A DNA stretch of 64,000 nt from Dastarcus helophoroides. Its lineage: Eukaryota; Arthropoda; Insecta; Coleoptera; Bothrideridae. Within the stretch, counting starts at the first letter, position 1, and every line of letters starts with the position of its first letter. Location of the stretch: contig CM053334.1 in assembly GCA_028583605.1 (NCBI GenBank), positions 22,433,726 to 22,497,725 on the forward strand. The letters run 5' to 3'. Under the pieces are notes generated by a model, which saw nothing but the letters and a program-made list of their open reading frames with translations, ran no database searches and was not told the origin of the DNA. This document shows positions 11,941 to 23,400 of this stretch, piece after piece. The position numbers and the translations under genes are program-made.

Positions 11941-12535
11941 AACATCGAAATTTCGAGAAAAAAAACTGACCTTGTAAGGATGAAATTAAAAAGTTTCTAA
12001 AATGATTTTTGGAGGAATGTTAGAAGTTGAGGTCGAAACTTCAAAAAAGAACCCAAATTTACTATAAAATAATTTTATTTTTCGATGTTTTCCTCAGATT
12101 TCGATTTTCCTTTATAATATATTTTTTATGTTCTTTCTACAAGATTTCGACTTCTCTCTCGAAGCTTATCCCTTTCTGTAAAAAAAAAATATAGAAATTT
12201 GAAGTTTTTTCTGAAAATTCCAATTTTTTCCCCAAATTTCAAATTTTTCTTAATAATTCAAATGTTCCTTAAATTAATTATTTGTTTTTGGTAGAAATAT
12301 TAAGTTTTTTTTAAATTGGCAACGTTTTTCCAAATCTAAATTTTTTCTAAAGGTAAAATTCAACTTTTTTCGCTGAATTTTGACTTTTGCTCCAAATTTC
12401 AGTTTTTTCTGTAAATATTTTTTAAAATTACTTTTACTAGGTTTCAAAATTGTTGACCTCTTGTCCAAAGATTTTTTGTTTCACAATTTCAAATTGATTA
12501 TTTATAATTTTTTCAATTTCATCATTTTTTTTGCT
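11941..12535. other. AT-rich sequence with direct repeat copy 2
   Basis: About 11940-12065 is the second copy of the direct repeat at 9600-9745; the rest is AAATTT-rich with no gene. Confidence 0.5.
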
Positions 12536-12537
12536 GG

Positions 12538-12870
12538 AACGGACTGGTCCTTGGTTATCTTCAAAAATTAAAATACAGAGATACTCTCAGTATCTCTCCA
12601 AAGATGATAGCTTGGCTTGTTGAAATGCATTAAGAGAAACCTTTGTTGTGTTTTTTAATCTTTCTTGATTTCAGGAAAATTACAACCTATCCTTGTTCAA
12701 GAAGGCGATTCATCGCCATCTATCCTTGTTTTCGCATCCTACTCGCAGTGCTTTGAAAGTATCATGGGATTATCGTTTGCGAGTGGATTAAATTTTAAAA
12801 AAAAAGGAGACAATATTTGTACTTCAATTCTTGAAAATAACCAAGGACCAGTCCGTTTCATCAAAAAATA
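12538..12870. repeat. family-1 repeat copy containing a non-LTR fragment
   Basis: Family-1 arms (GGACTGGTCCTTGGTTATC at the left, CCAAGGACCAGTCCGTTTCA at the right) surround about 12675-12800. That inner part matches the 3' end of the non-LTR family (TTACAACCTATCCTTGTTCA ... GCGAGTGGATTAAA followed by A-rich sequence). Confidence 0.75.
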
Positions 12871-12889
12871 AATAAATAAATAAAAGCTT

Positions 12890-14870
12890 TAAACTGATAC
12901 GAAAATTTTGATAAAAACTCGAATGTTTAACTTTAATGGAAAGTTTCAAAATAGTTTTGAGATTAAAAGTTAAAATTTTTGGAAATTTTTATTAGCTAAG
13001 ACATTCTTATCCTTTATTCTTTAGTTAATTTAAATTTAAAGAACAAATTTGGAAAAAAAGTCGAAATATTAAAATTAAAACCCAAATTTGTCGAAGAAGA
13101 CCTAAATCTTTCTAACAAAAACCTTAAATTTCAAGGAATGTCAAAAATCTCAGCTAAATTCCAAGTTTGAATTATGAAATTTTTACGAAAATGGATTCAA
13201 AAAAGGTAAAATTTTAGGAAATGAAATACAAACCTTGTCCCCTGAAACCAACAAAGATTAAAAAACTCAATAAGAGAGATAGTATCTCTCTGAAGATAAT
13301 AGCTTGGCTGTCGAAACACGTTAGAGCAACATTTGTTGTGTTTCTTAATATTTCTTGGTTTTAGGAGACAATATTTGTACTTCAATTTTTAAAAATAACC
13401 AAGGACCAGTCCGTTTCATTAAAAAATAAATAAATAAATAAAAACTTTAAATTGATACGAGAATTTTGATAAAAACTCGAATGATTAACTTTAATCGAAA
13501 GTTTAAAAATAGTTTTGATATTAAAAGGTAAAATTTCGGGAAATTTTTATTAGTTGGGACATTTTTATCCTCCATTCTTTAATTAATTCAAATTTAAAGA
13601 ACAAACTTGGAAAAAAAGTCGAAATATTAAAATTAAAACCCAAATTTCTCGAAGAAGACCTAAATCTTTCTAAAAAAAAACTTAAATTTCAAGGAATGTC
13701 AAAAATCTCAGCTAAATTCCAAATTTGAATTATGAAATTTTTACGAAAATGGATTCAAAAAAGTTAAAATTTGAAGAAATGAAATACAAATTTTGTGCCC
13801 TGAAACCAACAAAGATTAAAAAACACAACAAGAGAGATAGTAGTATCTCTCTGAAGATGATAGCTTGGCTGTCGAAACACGTTAGAGCAGCATTTGTTGT
13901 GTTTCTTAATCTTTTTTAATTTCAGGAGACAATATTAGTACTTCAATTTTTGAAAATAACCAAGGAGCAGTCCATTTCACCAAAAAATAAATAAATAAAT
14001 AAAAACTTTAAATTGATACGAGAATTTTGATAAAAACTCGAAGGATTAACTTTAATCGAAAGTTTTAAAATAGTTTTAAGACTTAAAAATTAAAATATTT
14101 GAAAATTTTTATTAGTTAAGACACTTTTATCCTCTATTCTTTAGTTAATTCGAAATTTAAAGAACAAACTTGGAAAAAAAGTCGAAATATTAAAATTAAA
14201 ATCCAAATTTGTCGAAGAAGACCTAAATCTTTCTAACAAAAAACTTAAATTTCAAGGAATGTCAGAAATCTCAGCTAAACTCCAAGTTTGAATTATGAAA
14301 TTTTTACGAAAATGGATTCAAAAAAGTTAAAATTTTTAAAAGTGAAATACAAACCTTGTTCCCTGAAACCAACAAAGATTAAAAAACACAACAAGAGAGA
14401 TAGTATCCCTCTGAAAACGATAGCTTGGCTGTCGAAACACGTTAGAGCAACCTTTGTGGTGTTTTTTAATCTTTCTTGGTTTCAGGGGACAATATTTGTA
14501 CTTCAATTTTTGAAAATAACCAAGGACCAGTCCGTTTCACCAAAAATAAATAAATAAACAAAAACTTTAAATTGATACGAGAATTTTGATAAAAACTTGA
14601 ATGATTAACTTTAATTGAAAGTTTAAAAGTAGTTTTGATATTAAAAGGTAAAATTTTTAAAAATTTTTATTAGTTAGGACATTTTTATCCTCTATTCTTT
14701 AGTAAATTTAAATTAAAAGAACAAACTTGGAAAAAAAGTCGAAATAATAAAATTAAAACCCAAATTTCTCGAAGAAGACCTAAATATTTCTAACAAAAAC
14801 TTAAATTTCAAAGAATGTTAAAAATTTTAGCAAAATTCCAAGTTTGAATTATGAAATTTTCAATGGTCCA
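12890..14870 (+). repeat. tandem array, ~559-bp unit, 3+ copies
   Basis: The anchor TTGATACGAGAATTTTGATA starts units at about 12893, 13451, 14012 and 14571, a spacing of 558-561 bp. Each complete unit contains one family-1 hammerhead-like repeat (about 13205-13410, 13780-13985, 14340-14545) followed by an (AAAT)n run. Variation between units is mild, pointing to recent tandem amplification. Confidence 0.85.
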
Positions 14871-15059
14871 ATTTTTAAGCAACAAGACGCATTTATCAAA
14901 AATTTGAACTTTTCTATACATTTTTCTGGATGAAATAAGGAAAAGAAATTTCTAGTTTGATCTCAAATTCTTACCAGTGTGTCAAAATGTTGGATTCAAA
15001 CCTTAAATGTCTATCATTTAAAGAAAAAAAAATTCAAATTTTAAAATCAAGGGATAATT

Positions 15060-16270
15060 TGAAACATCAAGAGTTTCAACATTGAAAATTTACTAAGAAA
15101 AAGCTTGACGAAATCAGGAGTTTCTAAATTGAACTCTTACAATAAAGTTTTTTCTTTATGTTTGTTAACAGAATTGAGCTTTTATTTTTGACTTATTGTA
15201 AGGAAATAACTTGAATACATCAGGAGTTTCAACATTGACAATTTACAAGAAAGAAGCTTTATGAAATCAAGATATTCTAACTTGAATTCTTTCAATCATT
15301 TGTTGGCAGAACCGAGCTTTTGTCTTCGATTTGTTCTCAGGAAATAATTCAAACACATCAAGAGTTTCAACATTGATAATTTACAAAAAAGAAACTGAAC
15401 AAAATTAAGAGTTTCTAACTTGAACTCTTCCAATAACTATTTGCTGACATAATCGAGCATTTACCTTTGATTTATTTTCAGAAGATAATTTAAATACATC
15501 AAGAGTTTCAATATTCAAAATTTACTAAGAAAAAGCTTGACGAAATCAGAAGTTTCTAACTTGAACTCTTACAATAAAGTTTCTTTTTTATATTTGTTAA
15601 CAGAATTGAGCTTTTATTTTTGACTTATTGTGAGGAAATAACTTGAATACATCAGGAGTTTCAACATTAAAAATTTACAAGAAAGAAACTTTGTGAAATC
15701 AAGATTTTATAACTTGAACTCTTCCAATAGCTATTTGTTGGCAGAACCGAGCTTTTGTCTTCGATTTATTCGCAGGAAATAATTCGAATACATCAAGAGT
15801 TTTAACATTGATAATTTACAAAAAAGAAACTGGACAAAATTAAGAGTTTCTAACTTGAACTCTTCCAATAACTATTTGCTGACAGAATCGAGCATTTGCC
15901 TTCGATTTATTTTCAGGAGATAATTCGAATACATCAAGAGTTCTAACATTGAAAATTTACTAAGAAAAAAGCTTGACGTAATCAGAAATTTCTAACTTGA
16001 ACTCTTACAATAAAGTTTCTCTTTATATTTGTTAACAGAATTGAGCTTTTATTTTTGACTTATTGTGAGGAAATAACTTGAATATCTCAGGAGTTTCAAC
16101 ATTGAAAATTTACAAGAAAGAAACTTTATGAAATCAAGATTTTCTAACTTGAATTCTTCCAACTATTTGTTGGCAGAACCGAGCTTTTGTCTTCGATTTA
16201 TTCTCAGAAATAATTCGAATACATCAAGAGTTTTAATATTGATAATTTACAAAAAAGAAACTGAAAATTT
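15060..16270 (+). repeat. satellite, ~145-bp monomer with trimeric higher order
   Basis: The motif TCAAGAGTTTCAACATTG or a close variant recurs at about 15067, 15218, 15356, 15498, 15650, 15791, 15934, 16086 and 16225. Spacing is 138-152 bp. Variants alternate with period three (for example TCAGGAGTTTC at 15218, 15650 and 16086), giving a ~432-bp higher-order unit. Confidence 0.85.
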
Positions 16271-17295
16271 AAAAATTAAAAAAAATATCTAAACTTTGGA
16301 CTAAAATGAAAACTCAAACAGGAACAAGGAGAAGAAATGATTCTCTCGAAATTTTGACTTTCTTAGAAGTTTTCAGTTTTTTCGTAGAACATAAAAACCT
16401 TTGAATTATTAAAATTCAAAAATTTCTTTACAGATTTCACTATTATTCCAAAATTCCACATTTTTTTGAAATTTATTGATTATTTTAAGTTTCAATTTTA
16501 TAAATTTAATATCCTTTTGAAATTTAAAAATGTTTGTCAAATTACGAAAATTAAGCGTGTTAAAATCGAAATTGCCATATTTTTTTCGCATAAATACCAA
16601 AATTAAAGTCGAAATTTCGTGGTAGAATTTAACTTGCATAATTGATCACAGTGGTTTTCTGAGGCATCCAAAGGGTCCTCTAAAACCTTTCTGTTTTTCT
16701 TAAAATTTTGTATTTAAATTACACTAGCGATTTTGCATATTTATGTTATAAGAAAATTTTGCCCGAAATTTCGATTTTTTTAGATTTAAATTTAAGTTTT
16801 TTCCTAATATACTGACTAAACTTGAAATATTATTTAGGAAATTTTGATTTCTTTTTGAAATTTGGTCCTTAACGTCGAAATTTTGGTCGAGTTGTCATTT
16901 ACTTTTAGGCATTAAGTATTTTTTTGTAATCGAAAAATCTAATTTAAGCAGAATTCATATCTACTTATTTAAAACGATTTGATATTTGACAAATCTGAGA
17001 AATGAAAACTGCTTCGTTACAGATTAGCTTCCCTTTTTATAGAGGCCACCACACGCGACTGATTTAGATATTTCTATAGAAATGGTTCTTTTTTCATCAA
17101 AACTTTAGTTTTAACTGAACATTTTGGTTTTGGTAGCATTTAATTTTACTAGACTTTGAAGAAAAAAGATATTTTGTATGAAAATGGGCGTTTATTTTTG
17201 AAGGCTTTTTGACTTACATATTATTAGTTCGTGTTAAATTAAAAAAGTCAGTTAGTTGACTGCATATAGTGCAGATACATTGTTTCATTTAGATG
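16271..17295. other. AT-rich intergenic sequence
   Basis: No gene or clear repeat recognised. Confidence 0.5.
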
Positions 17296-17299
17296 TTTA

Positions 17300-17773
17300 C
17301 TTTAGGACAGGATATAATTCTTCCGGGATTGGACCGTGTCAAAGAACTACTAAAAGTGTTCGACGTTTCGCTCACCATCGTAGGGGGCTTCTTAAGGGAC
17401 AAAGAAAAGAAAAAATAAATGAAAAGAGGAATATGAGGAAAGTGCAAAAATTGAAAAAATGAAAAGGCCAATTTCAAAACATCAGAGCACGGTAACTCAG
17501 TATGTCCACCATACCAGAGGCGAAACTCTTTTGAATTGAAAATTGGTACAAAGGATAAGAAAGTTTAGACAGAAGAGCACGGTAACTCAGTATGTCCACC
17601 ATACCAGAGGCGAAATTCTTCTGAATTGAAAATTGATACAAAGGATAAGAAAGTTTAGACAGAAGAGCACGGTACCTCAGTAACACTTTTAGTAGTTCTT
17701 TGACACGGTCCAATCCCGGAAGAAGTATATCCTCTATTGACTCTGGACGTGGAAGCCTTCGTTATCATATTCT
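17300..17773. mobile_element. family-2 foldback element with 90-bp internal tandem repeat
   Basis: Left arm: CTTCCGGGATTGGACCGTGT then CAAAGAACTACTAAAAGTGT; right arm is its inverse, ending GGAAGCCTTCGTTATC. Between them a unit starting AGAGCACGGTAACTCAGTAT recurs at 17484, 17574 and 17664, exactly 90 bp apart, which explains the open frame across it. The left arm carries a minus-strand hammerhead-like core (GAAGCCCCC ... GAGCGAAACGTCGAAC), mutated in the CTGAAGA box. Confidence 0.8.
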
Positions 17774-17792
17774 TTAGGTTAGGTTAGGTTAG
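17774..17792 (+). repeat. interstitial TTAGG tract
   Basis: Three TTAGG units plus TTAG, immediately beyond the end of the family-2 foldback element. Confidence 0.9.
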
Positions 17793-18925
17793 CACGCAAC
17801 ACAGTAATTATGTCGCCATCAATATGTATACAGTGCACAACATTCAACTGAAATGATATGACCGAACAAGTTAGCACTTTAGCATAAACCATGTTAGTCA
17901 TTGGGAACATACTATTTACTTGATACTTCTGTGGTGTCAAAATTATGATAATCACCAGTTTTATAAATATTATTGCAGATAAAAATACGTCTATTTGAAG
18001 TGGACAGTTCATTTTTAAATTCAAAAATTTCATGAATAACTGGGGACCAAACATAGAAATTTTGGTCTAAAAGTATAGCAACTTTATGGTCCATTTAGAT
18101 GTAAATGTAATTAATGACCTTCGACGATGTGATAACCAACGATTTGACGGCGAAGTCTTTCGGACTGACTAATAAATGGTACTGTTCGAGACAATTTGAC
18201 AAGTGGTCCATGCCACTTAACGTGATTAATCTGATATTATTTAAATAATTCAGTTTCAGATAGGTCGATATTCAAATGAACTATTGTGTAGACAAAAGCA
18301 GGTATGCACGAACCTTATATAAAATATTAATTTATTTATTGCCGTATAGGAACAATAGATTGATTTTATTCGATTGGTATCTAACTTGGTTATTATCATA
18401 CTACACGAAACAAGAATTATAACATTAATTCATGACCGAATATGGTGGTACGAATACAGGAGTTTATCTGCATAAGTATCTAAAAACAAGAACCCGATAC
18501 TGAAATAATGATTGGTACTCTTAAATGTTATGTAAAATGTTCGTAGGATAGTCGTGAAGATGAAAGTAAAGTTCTGATATCACTTGGTATTAAATTATAT
18601 TACTCTGATCTTATCCTTTTTTAAAAGGATTTTATCCAAAAAATGTAGAGTTTGGGATTTTACATTTAAAGTATCACCCTCGTGATCTTCCATCCGTCTG
18701 TCACAGAGATTTTTTTGGAAAACCTCCCAAGATGACGTAGAAATGTAAATTTTGGCATATCGTTCGGTTTTGACAAGGCGCACATACATATATCGTCAAT
18801 CAACAGAGAAAAATGGGGACCCAAGAAAACAAAAAATAAAAATTCTCATTTAAAATAATCTTTAATTAAACCTTAACAAAAAAACAACAACAAGACAATA
18901 TAAAAATAGACAATTAATCAATAAC
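17793..18925. other. intergenic sequence 3' of the large coding locus
   Basis: Less repetitive than the flanks; no gene recognised. It contains the presumed 3' untranslated region of the minus-strand locus; an ATTAAA (minus strand, about 18861-18866) is a possible polyadenylation signal. Confidence 0.45.
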
Positions 18926-19441
18926 CTAAGATTTCATGAGGTAGCCAGCAATATCAACGGATGGGAGAGCACCACTGCTGCCCCCTTTCGTACTCCGAAC
19001 CATCGCGTTTGAAATTGGATGAATTGGATGACTGAAGTCGCTCCCTTCAGTAACTTTCATAGGTTGCTGTTGCGTTAAACCAGATCTTACTACTTCCTGA
19101 AGCATACTCCTGATATCTTTTCTCAAGTACGCCAACTTCTCATCTTTCATAACCCCAACCACCTTAACGGCGTTCATCAACAAACTTTCAACAAAACCTT
19201 GATCAGCATTCACGAGTTTTTTCACCAAGTCGCCCTGTAGTTTAACCGGATCTTCAACCTCGGCATCAACGGAGAATTTCCCAGAAAATTCCTCCACTAA
19301 AGTCTCCAGCTTCACCACCAAATCCACCGCAATCGCTTGCACTTCACCGTAATTAATTTCAGCTTCTAGGTGGTTGTATGGTTTGCTCTTCGTATACTTT
19401 CGAATCAGGAAGTCCGCCAGGAATAAAGTTTGACTTAACAT
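18926..19441 (-). CDS. latrotoxin-type C-terminal domain
   Basis: 171 residues, the last piece of the locus. It opens with LFLADFLIRKYT followed by a lysine-rich turn, then amphipathic helices (EVQAIAVDLVVKLETLVEEF), a Leu/Val-rich run (QGDLVKKLVNADQGFVESLL) and a helix containing RKDIRSMLQEVV. This order matches what I know of the latrotoxin-CTD-like domain of phage WO and arthropod proteins, in which a LAD-(I/F)-x-(I/V)-RK-(Y/F)-T motif is prominent. It lies about 65 residues after the RGRR site, so cleavage would release it. The polar tail ends ...VDIAGYLMKS. Identification is by pattern and needs a profile search. Confidence 0.6.
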   Translation of the reverse strand: MLSQTLFLADFLIRKYTKSKPYNHLEAEINYGEVQAIAVDLVVKLETLVEEFSGKFSVDAEVEDPVKLQGDLVKKLVNADQGFVESLLMNAVKVVGVMKDEKLAYLRKDIRSMLQEVVRSGLTQQQPMKVTEGSDFSHPIHPISNAMVRSTKGGSSGALPSVDIAGYLMKS

Positions 19442-20480
19442 CGAATTGAGTACTAGGGTCTAAGTTTTGAACCTCGGGTGTTTCCGTTGCGATGAGGTCG
19501 GTTTTAGGTCTGAAGGAGTCGGTGACGTATTGAGTGATTTGGTTAGCTTGTTGCTTGATCCAACCGACGAGAGTGTTGATGGGGGAGTAGAAGGAGGAAG
19601 CGCTGTTACCGACTGAACGACGTCCTCTCGGTGAACTCATCTTTATGCTGTGGAAGTCCTTGAAGCTGACGGCGTAACCTTGCAGTTTATCGTTGAAGCT
19701 TTCCGCATGTTTAATGACATCCAACTTCTCTTTGATTCCGAATTGGTCATCGTTGAATTTAAATTGAAGCGTGTGCAAGGTCGACTCGTTGTATCTGAAG
19801 AAATGCATTAGGGAGAATACGAAGTGTTGCTTTTTGTCTATGTTTTCCGAAAAGCGATTGGTGATGACTAGATCGTCATTGAGGTGGTAAAATTCGTAGC
19901 CGGTTGAATCTTTTTCTAGTTCGACTCTGCTGTTCGCTTCAAAGTCTTCCTTAGTTAGGACTACGTAGTTCGCGTTTTTGTCAAAATGAAGAGGTATAGG
20001 TTCCAATCGGCAACGTTTGTTTTCTTTTATGATTCTCATAGCTGCGTTGACCCCAATTACTTCTGCTTTTTTATACCAGTCGTCTAGATTTGCTGCTCTT
20101 AGTTCAATTGTTACGATAGGTTGTCCTTCAAGGTTTTTTACTACTAGTATCAAGTCAAAATTTGCCACCTTACATTGAATCCTGGGATTTATTTTTAATT
20201 TTTCAACTAGTTGTCTGAGTAGTTTTTGTAGGTAGATCGTGTTACCTTTGGCAGAATTATTGCTATTGTTGTAGATGTATACTGGTTTAAGTGGAACAGT
20301 TAATGGTTTGGGTGGTACTATTTCATAGATGTTTGGACCTTCTGAGGCGATCATGTAATTGTCGAAAGCTGGATTGGTTGGTAGTAGTTTCAAATTGTCT
20401 TTTTCCTCTCGGTGACTCCAAGATTTGCCATCTTCTGCATTTATGGTAACGAATGCTTTATCCGTTAGAGATTCAGCCAT
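19359..20480 (-). CDS. region with furin-type RGRR site
   Basis: 373 residues; its nominal ATG overlaps the preceding stop (ATGGCTGA), so it may look like a separate overlapping gene but reads as the continuation of the same protein. Most of it is unrecognised alpha/beta sequence. Residues 285-288 are RGRR followed by Ser (minus strand, 19628-19617), matching the R-X-[RK]-R pattern cut by furin-like proteases. Phage WO proteins with a latrotoxin-type C-terminal domain are known to carry furin sites upstream of it, as here. The last residues, after about 19440, are the shifted frame. Confidence 0.65.
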   Translation of the reverse strand: MAESLTDKAFVTINAEDGKSWSHREEKDNLKLLPTNPAFDNYMIASEGPNIYEIVPPKPLTVPLKPVYIYNNSNNSAKGNTIYLQKLLRQLVEKLKINPRIQCKVANFDLILVVKNLEGQPIVTIELRAANLDDWYKKAEVIGVNAAMRIIKENKRCRLEPIPLHFDKNANYVVLTKEDFEANSRVELEKDSTGYEFYHLNDDLVITNRFSENIDKKQHFVFSLMHFFRYNESTLHTLQFKFNDDQFGIKEKLDVIKHAESFNDKLQGYAVSFKDFHSIKMSSPRGRRSVGNSASSFYSPINTLVGWIKQQANQITQYVTDSFRPKTDLIATETPEVQNLDPSTQFDVKSNFIPGGLPDSKVYEEQTIQPPRS

Positions 20481-23400
20481 TAAAAGAACCTTCTGCTTGC
20501 ATAATTGGTCCTCTATCGTTTAATATGTCGATTGCGCTTTTATTGGTCCTTTGCAGAGCGAAGAGTTGCGTATCATTAAATTGGTATACCGTCTGATCTT
20601 TTAGAATCAAGCTCAGTTGGTTGTCAACAATTAAGTTGAGGTTAAGTTTTTGGCGATTGTCTTCACCTTCGAAAGTAAATGTTGCTTTAAGTGTGTGGTT
20701 ATTGACTTTTCTGTTGATTTGTACCAGTTCGTTCATCGTGTAGTTAGCAAAGATGGTACTTTGTTTTACTGTACGACCAACGGATTTGTAATCGAAGTGC
20801 ATATTAACCTCACCTTCTCCTCGTCGAACGTAATACAACAAATCACCATATACACGACTTTCCACATCGGTGTAAGGAGATATGTTAACAACGAGGTTAT
20901 GGTTGCATTTGTAATTTGATTCCCTTATGGTGATTCTGTCTGGATTTTTTGCGTTTGTGCCACCTCTACTTTCAATAACTTCAACGCCACAATCCACGTG
21001 GAAAATTTCCGGTTTTTTTGTTCTACCAATCAACCGTTGAATTGAGTTTATATGCAAATTATTTTTCTCTGTTGTGATATGTGACGATGGGTTTAAATAA
21101 ATTAATTCATTTCCGTTGTATGCTTCGAAATCTAAAGTGTTTATTCCACCTTTCCCATCAATGTTTCCACTAATGAAACTTTGACCAATGAAGAATATAT
21201 CATTTTTATAACCACCTTTAATATTTTTAGTCCCATTGGACATAACAAATATGTTGCCTTCGTTTGGGAAACCATGTCCAACATCATGACCGTCTCCTGT
21301 TACAATAAGCACGGTATTGTTTTCTTTGGAACCATTAGCAACTTCAACACCAATCGTGTAATCACAATAATAAGTGGGTTCATCTGATGGAATAAAATCA
21401 CCAACTGGCATGCAAAAGTTTACTCCACCATCGATTGTATCAGGTCTTGTACGCTCCCATTTCAATAACTTCTTATGAGTAAAGTCAAAGGTATTATCCG
21501 GATACAAAGTTATATTACCAGTTGAGTTTTTATAAGCTGAAGCGAAAACGTATTTATTAAAATGTTTATGTGCCTTGAGGTATATCACAGATGAATTTGT
21601 AAGTCTAGTATTAGCTGCCTGTATCTCCACAAGATCCTTAATATATTGAGAAGGTTCAGCAGTAAAGAAAGCTCTAACCCCGGTTGAAAATTTCTCCCAT
21701 CCAGTCAGCGGAACATGCTCATCAATTTTCTGCACTGATCTCACTGCATCATAAATATCCATACCAACGAATATGGCAATATCTAAAGCGGCGGCAAAAG
21801 GTCCCATTACTGATGCAACGCCAGTAACATAACCGAAAGAAGCTGCAAGTTCCGCTGCCAACGCTGCAGTGTCTACCACCAATACGGTACTATCGCCCAC
21901 AATCCTAACCAAAGCATCCTTATTACCCTTCTTATATTCATCAATTTTATCAATAAGTTCAATAACGACATAGGCATCAGTTGCACGACCAATGAAAGGC
22001 GCGGCAACTTTCAAACCGTAACCACTGTATTTGCTTCCATTTTCAATAAGCTTAGCTCCTCTAGCTGCTATCTTTGGTGATATATACGATGTAAGCCAAG
22101 TAAGTCCCAAATTAAGCGAATTACCTCTAAATCCAGCCATATCCTGATCAAGAATATCACCAACTAAATTCTTACCACTAAGCACTAGGTTAAATCTATC
22201 TGAAAACTTTTGCACGACCTCCAAATGTTTCAACATGTCATGCCGTTCAAGATAACCCTGCAACCTATCGCTTTGTTCGAGTGTTTTTCTATTGCTGTAT
22301 TTTTCAGCTATCTGGAGCAGCGCCAAACGCTTCGTCAAATCAGGAGTATTATCTAAAACCTTCGCTAACTTATCAGGATTGACCTTAATGTACTTTATAT
22401 CATCAACTTGATTATCAGAAATACTATTCCAGTCTTTCTTCGTCACAAGTCCAGAAAAATCATGAAGTTTTAAGGCAGCGTTACTGTATCGTAACCAGTT
22501 AATCATCTCCGGACCGCCAACTTTCCCATAATCAAACGGAGATTTTGCCTTGTTGTCGAAACTGAAAGGAACGTTATGTCTCAAGAGGTAGTCAGCGCCG
22601 GCAACATTTCCAGCTTCCACCGCCGATTGAAGCGTGGTCTTTCCCTCTTTGGACTTGGCGTATATATCCACCCCCTTGCTCCGTATCCATTTCAACCCCT
22701 CCAAATTACCAGACTTGGCGGCGGCGTGCGCCAAATTTTCACCTTTTTCGTCCACATGCTTTACATCTAATTTGTGCACTTCCACAAGCCACTTGGCGGT
22801 TTTGAGTTGACCGCTTTCCAAGGCTTCGTAGAGCATGTTCCTGTTATAGAAGTACGTTGCCTTGATCGCTTTTTTCCCCTCTTTCGTATTGGCAACGGTT
22901 TTGACTAAGTCCAAGTTGCCGCTGTAGATCGAATTTCTAATTATAGTTACCCAATTGACGTTTTTCGGAGCATGGCGGAACCCTAACTCCTCGAGAACTT
23001 TCCCGTTGCCGGATAGAGCACCGTTATAGAATGAATCCTCACGAATGGGGATTCGTTTACCGATTAGGTAGTTCACGGTGTGTTCGTGGCCATACCTAGC
23101 GGCTTGATTAAGCATTTGGGCGTCTTCACGAGTTATGCTGTATTTCGTCTCTAAGAATTGCATCTTTGCTTTGCTTCCGGATTCAGCAACATGCACTTTG
23201 ATGCTGACGTAGTCGACGCGACTGCCCGTAAGCACAAAATGTTTGAGAACCGTCAAGTCCCCTACTCTCGCCGCTATCTGTATCGGGTTATCCCCGTAAT
23301 TGTTCTCTTCGAATTTGCTGGCGCCTGCGCCCATTAGCTTCTTCACTACTTCCACGTTGTTACCTTTGGCGGCGAAATGAAGCGGACTACTGTTGCCACG

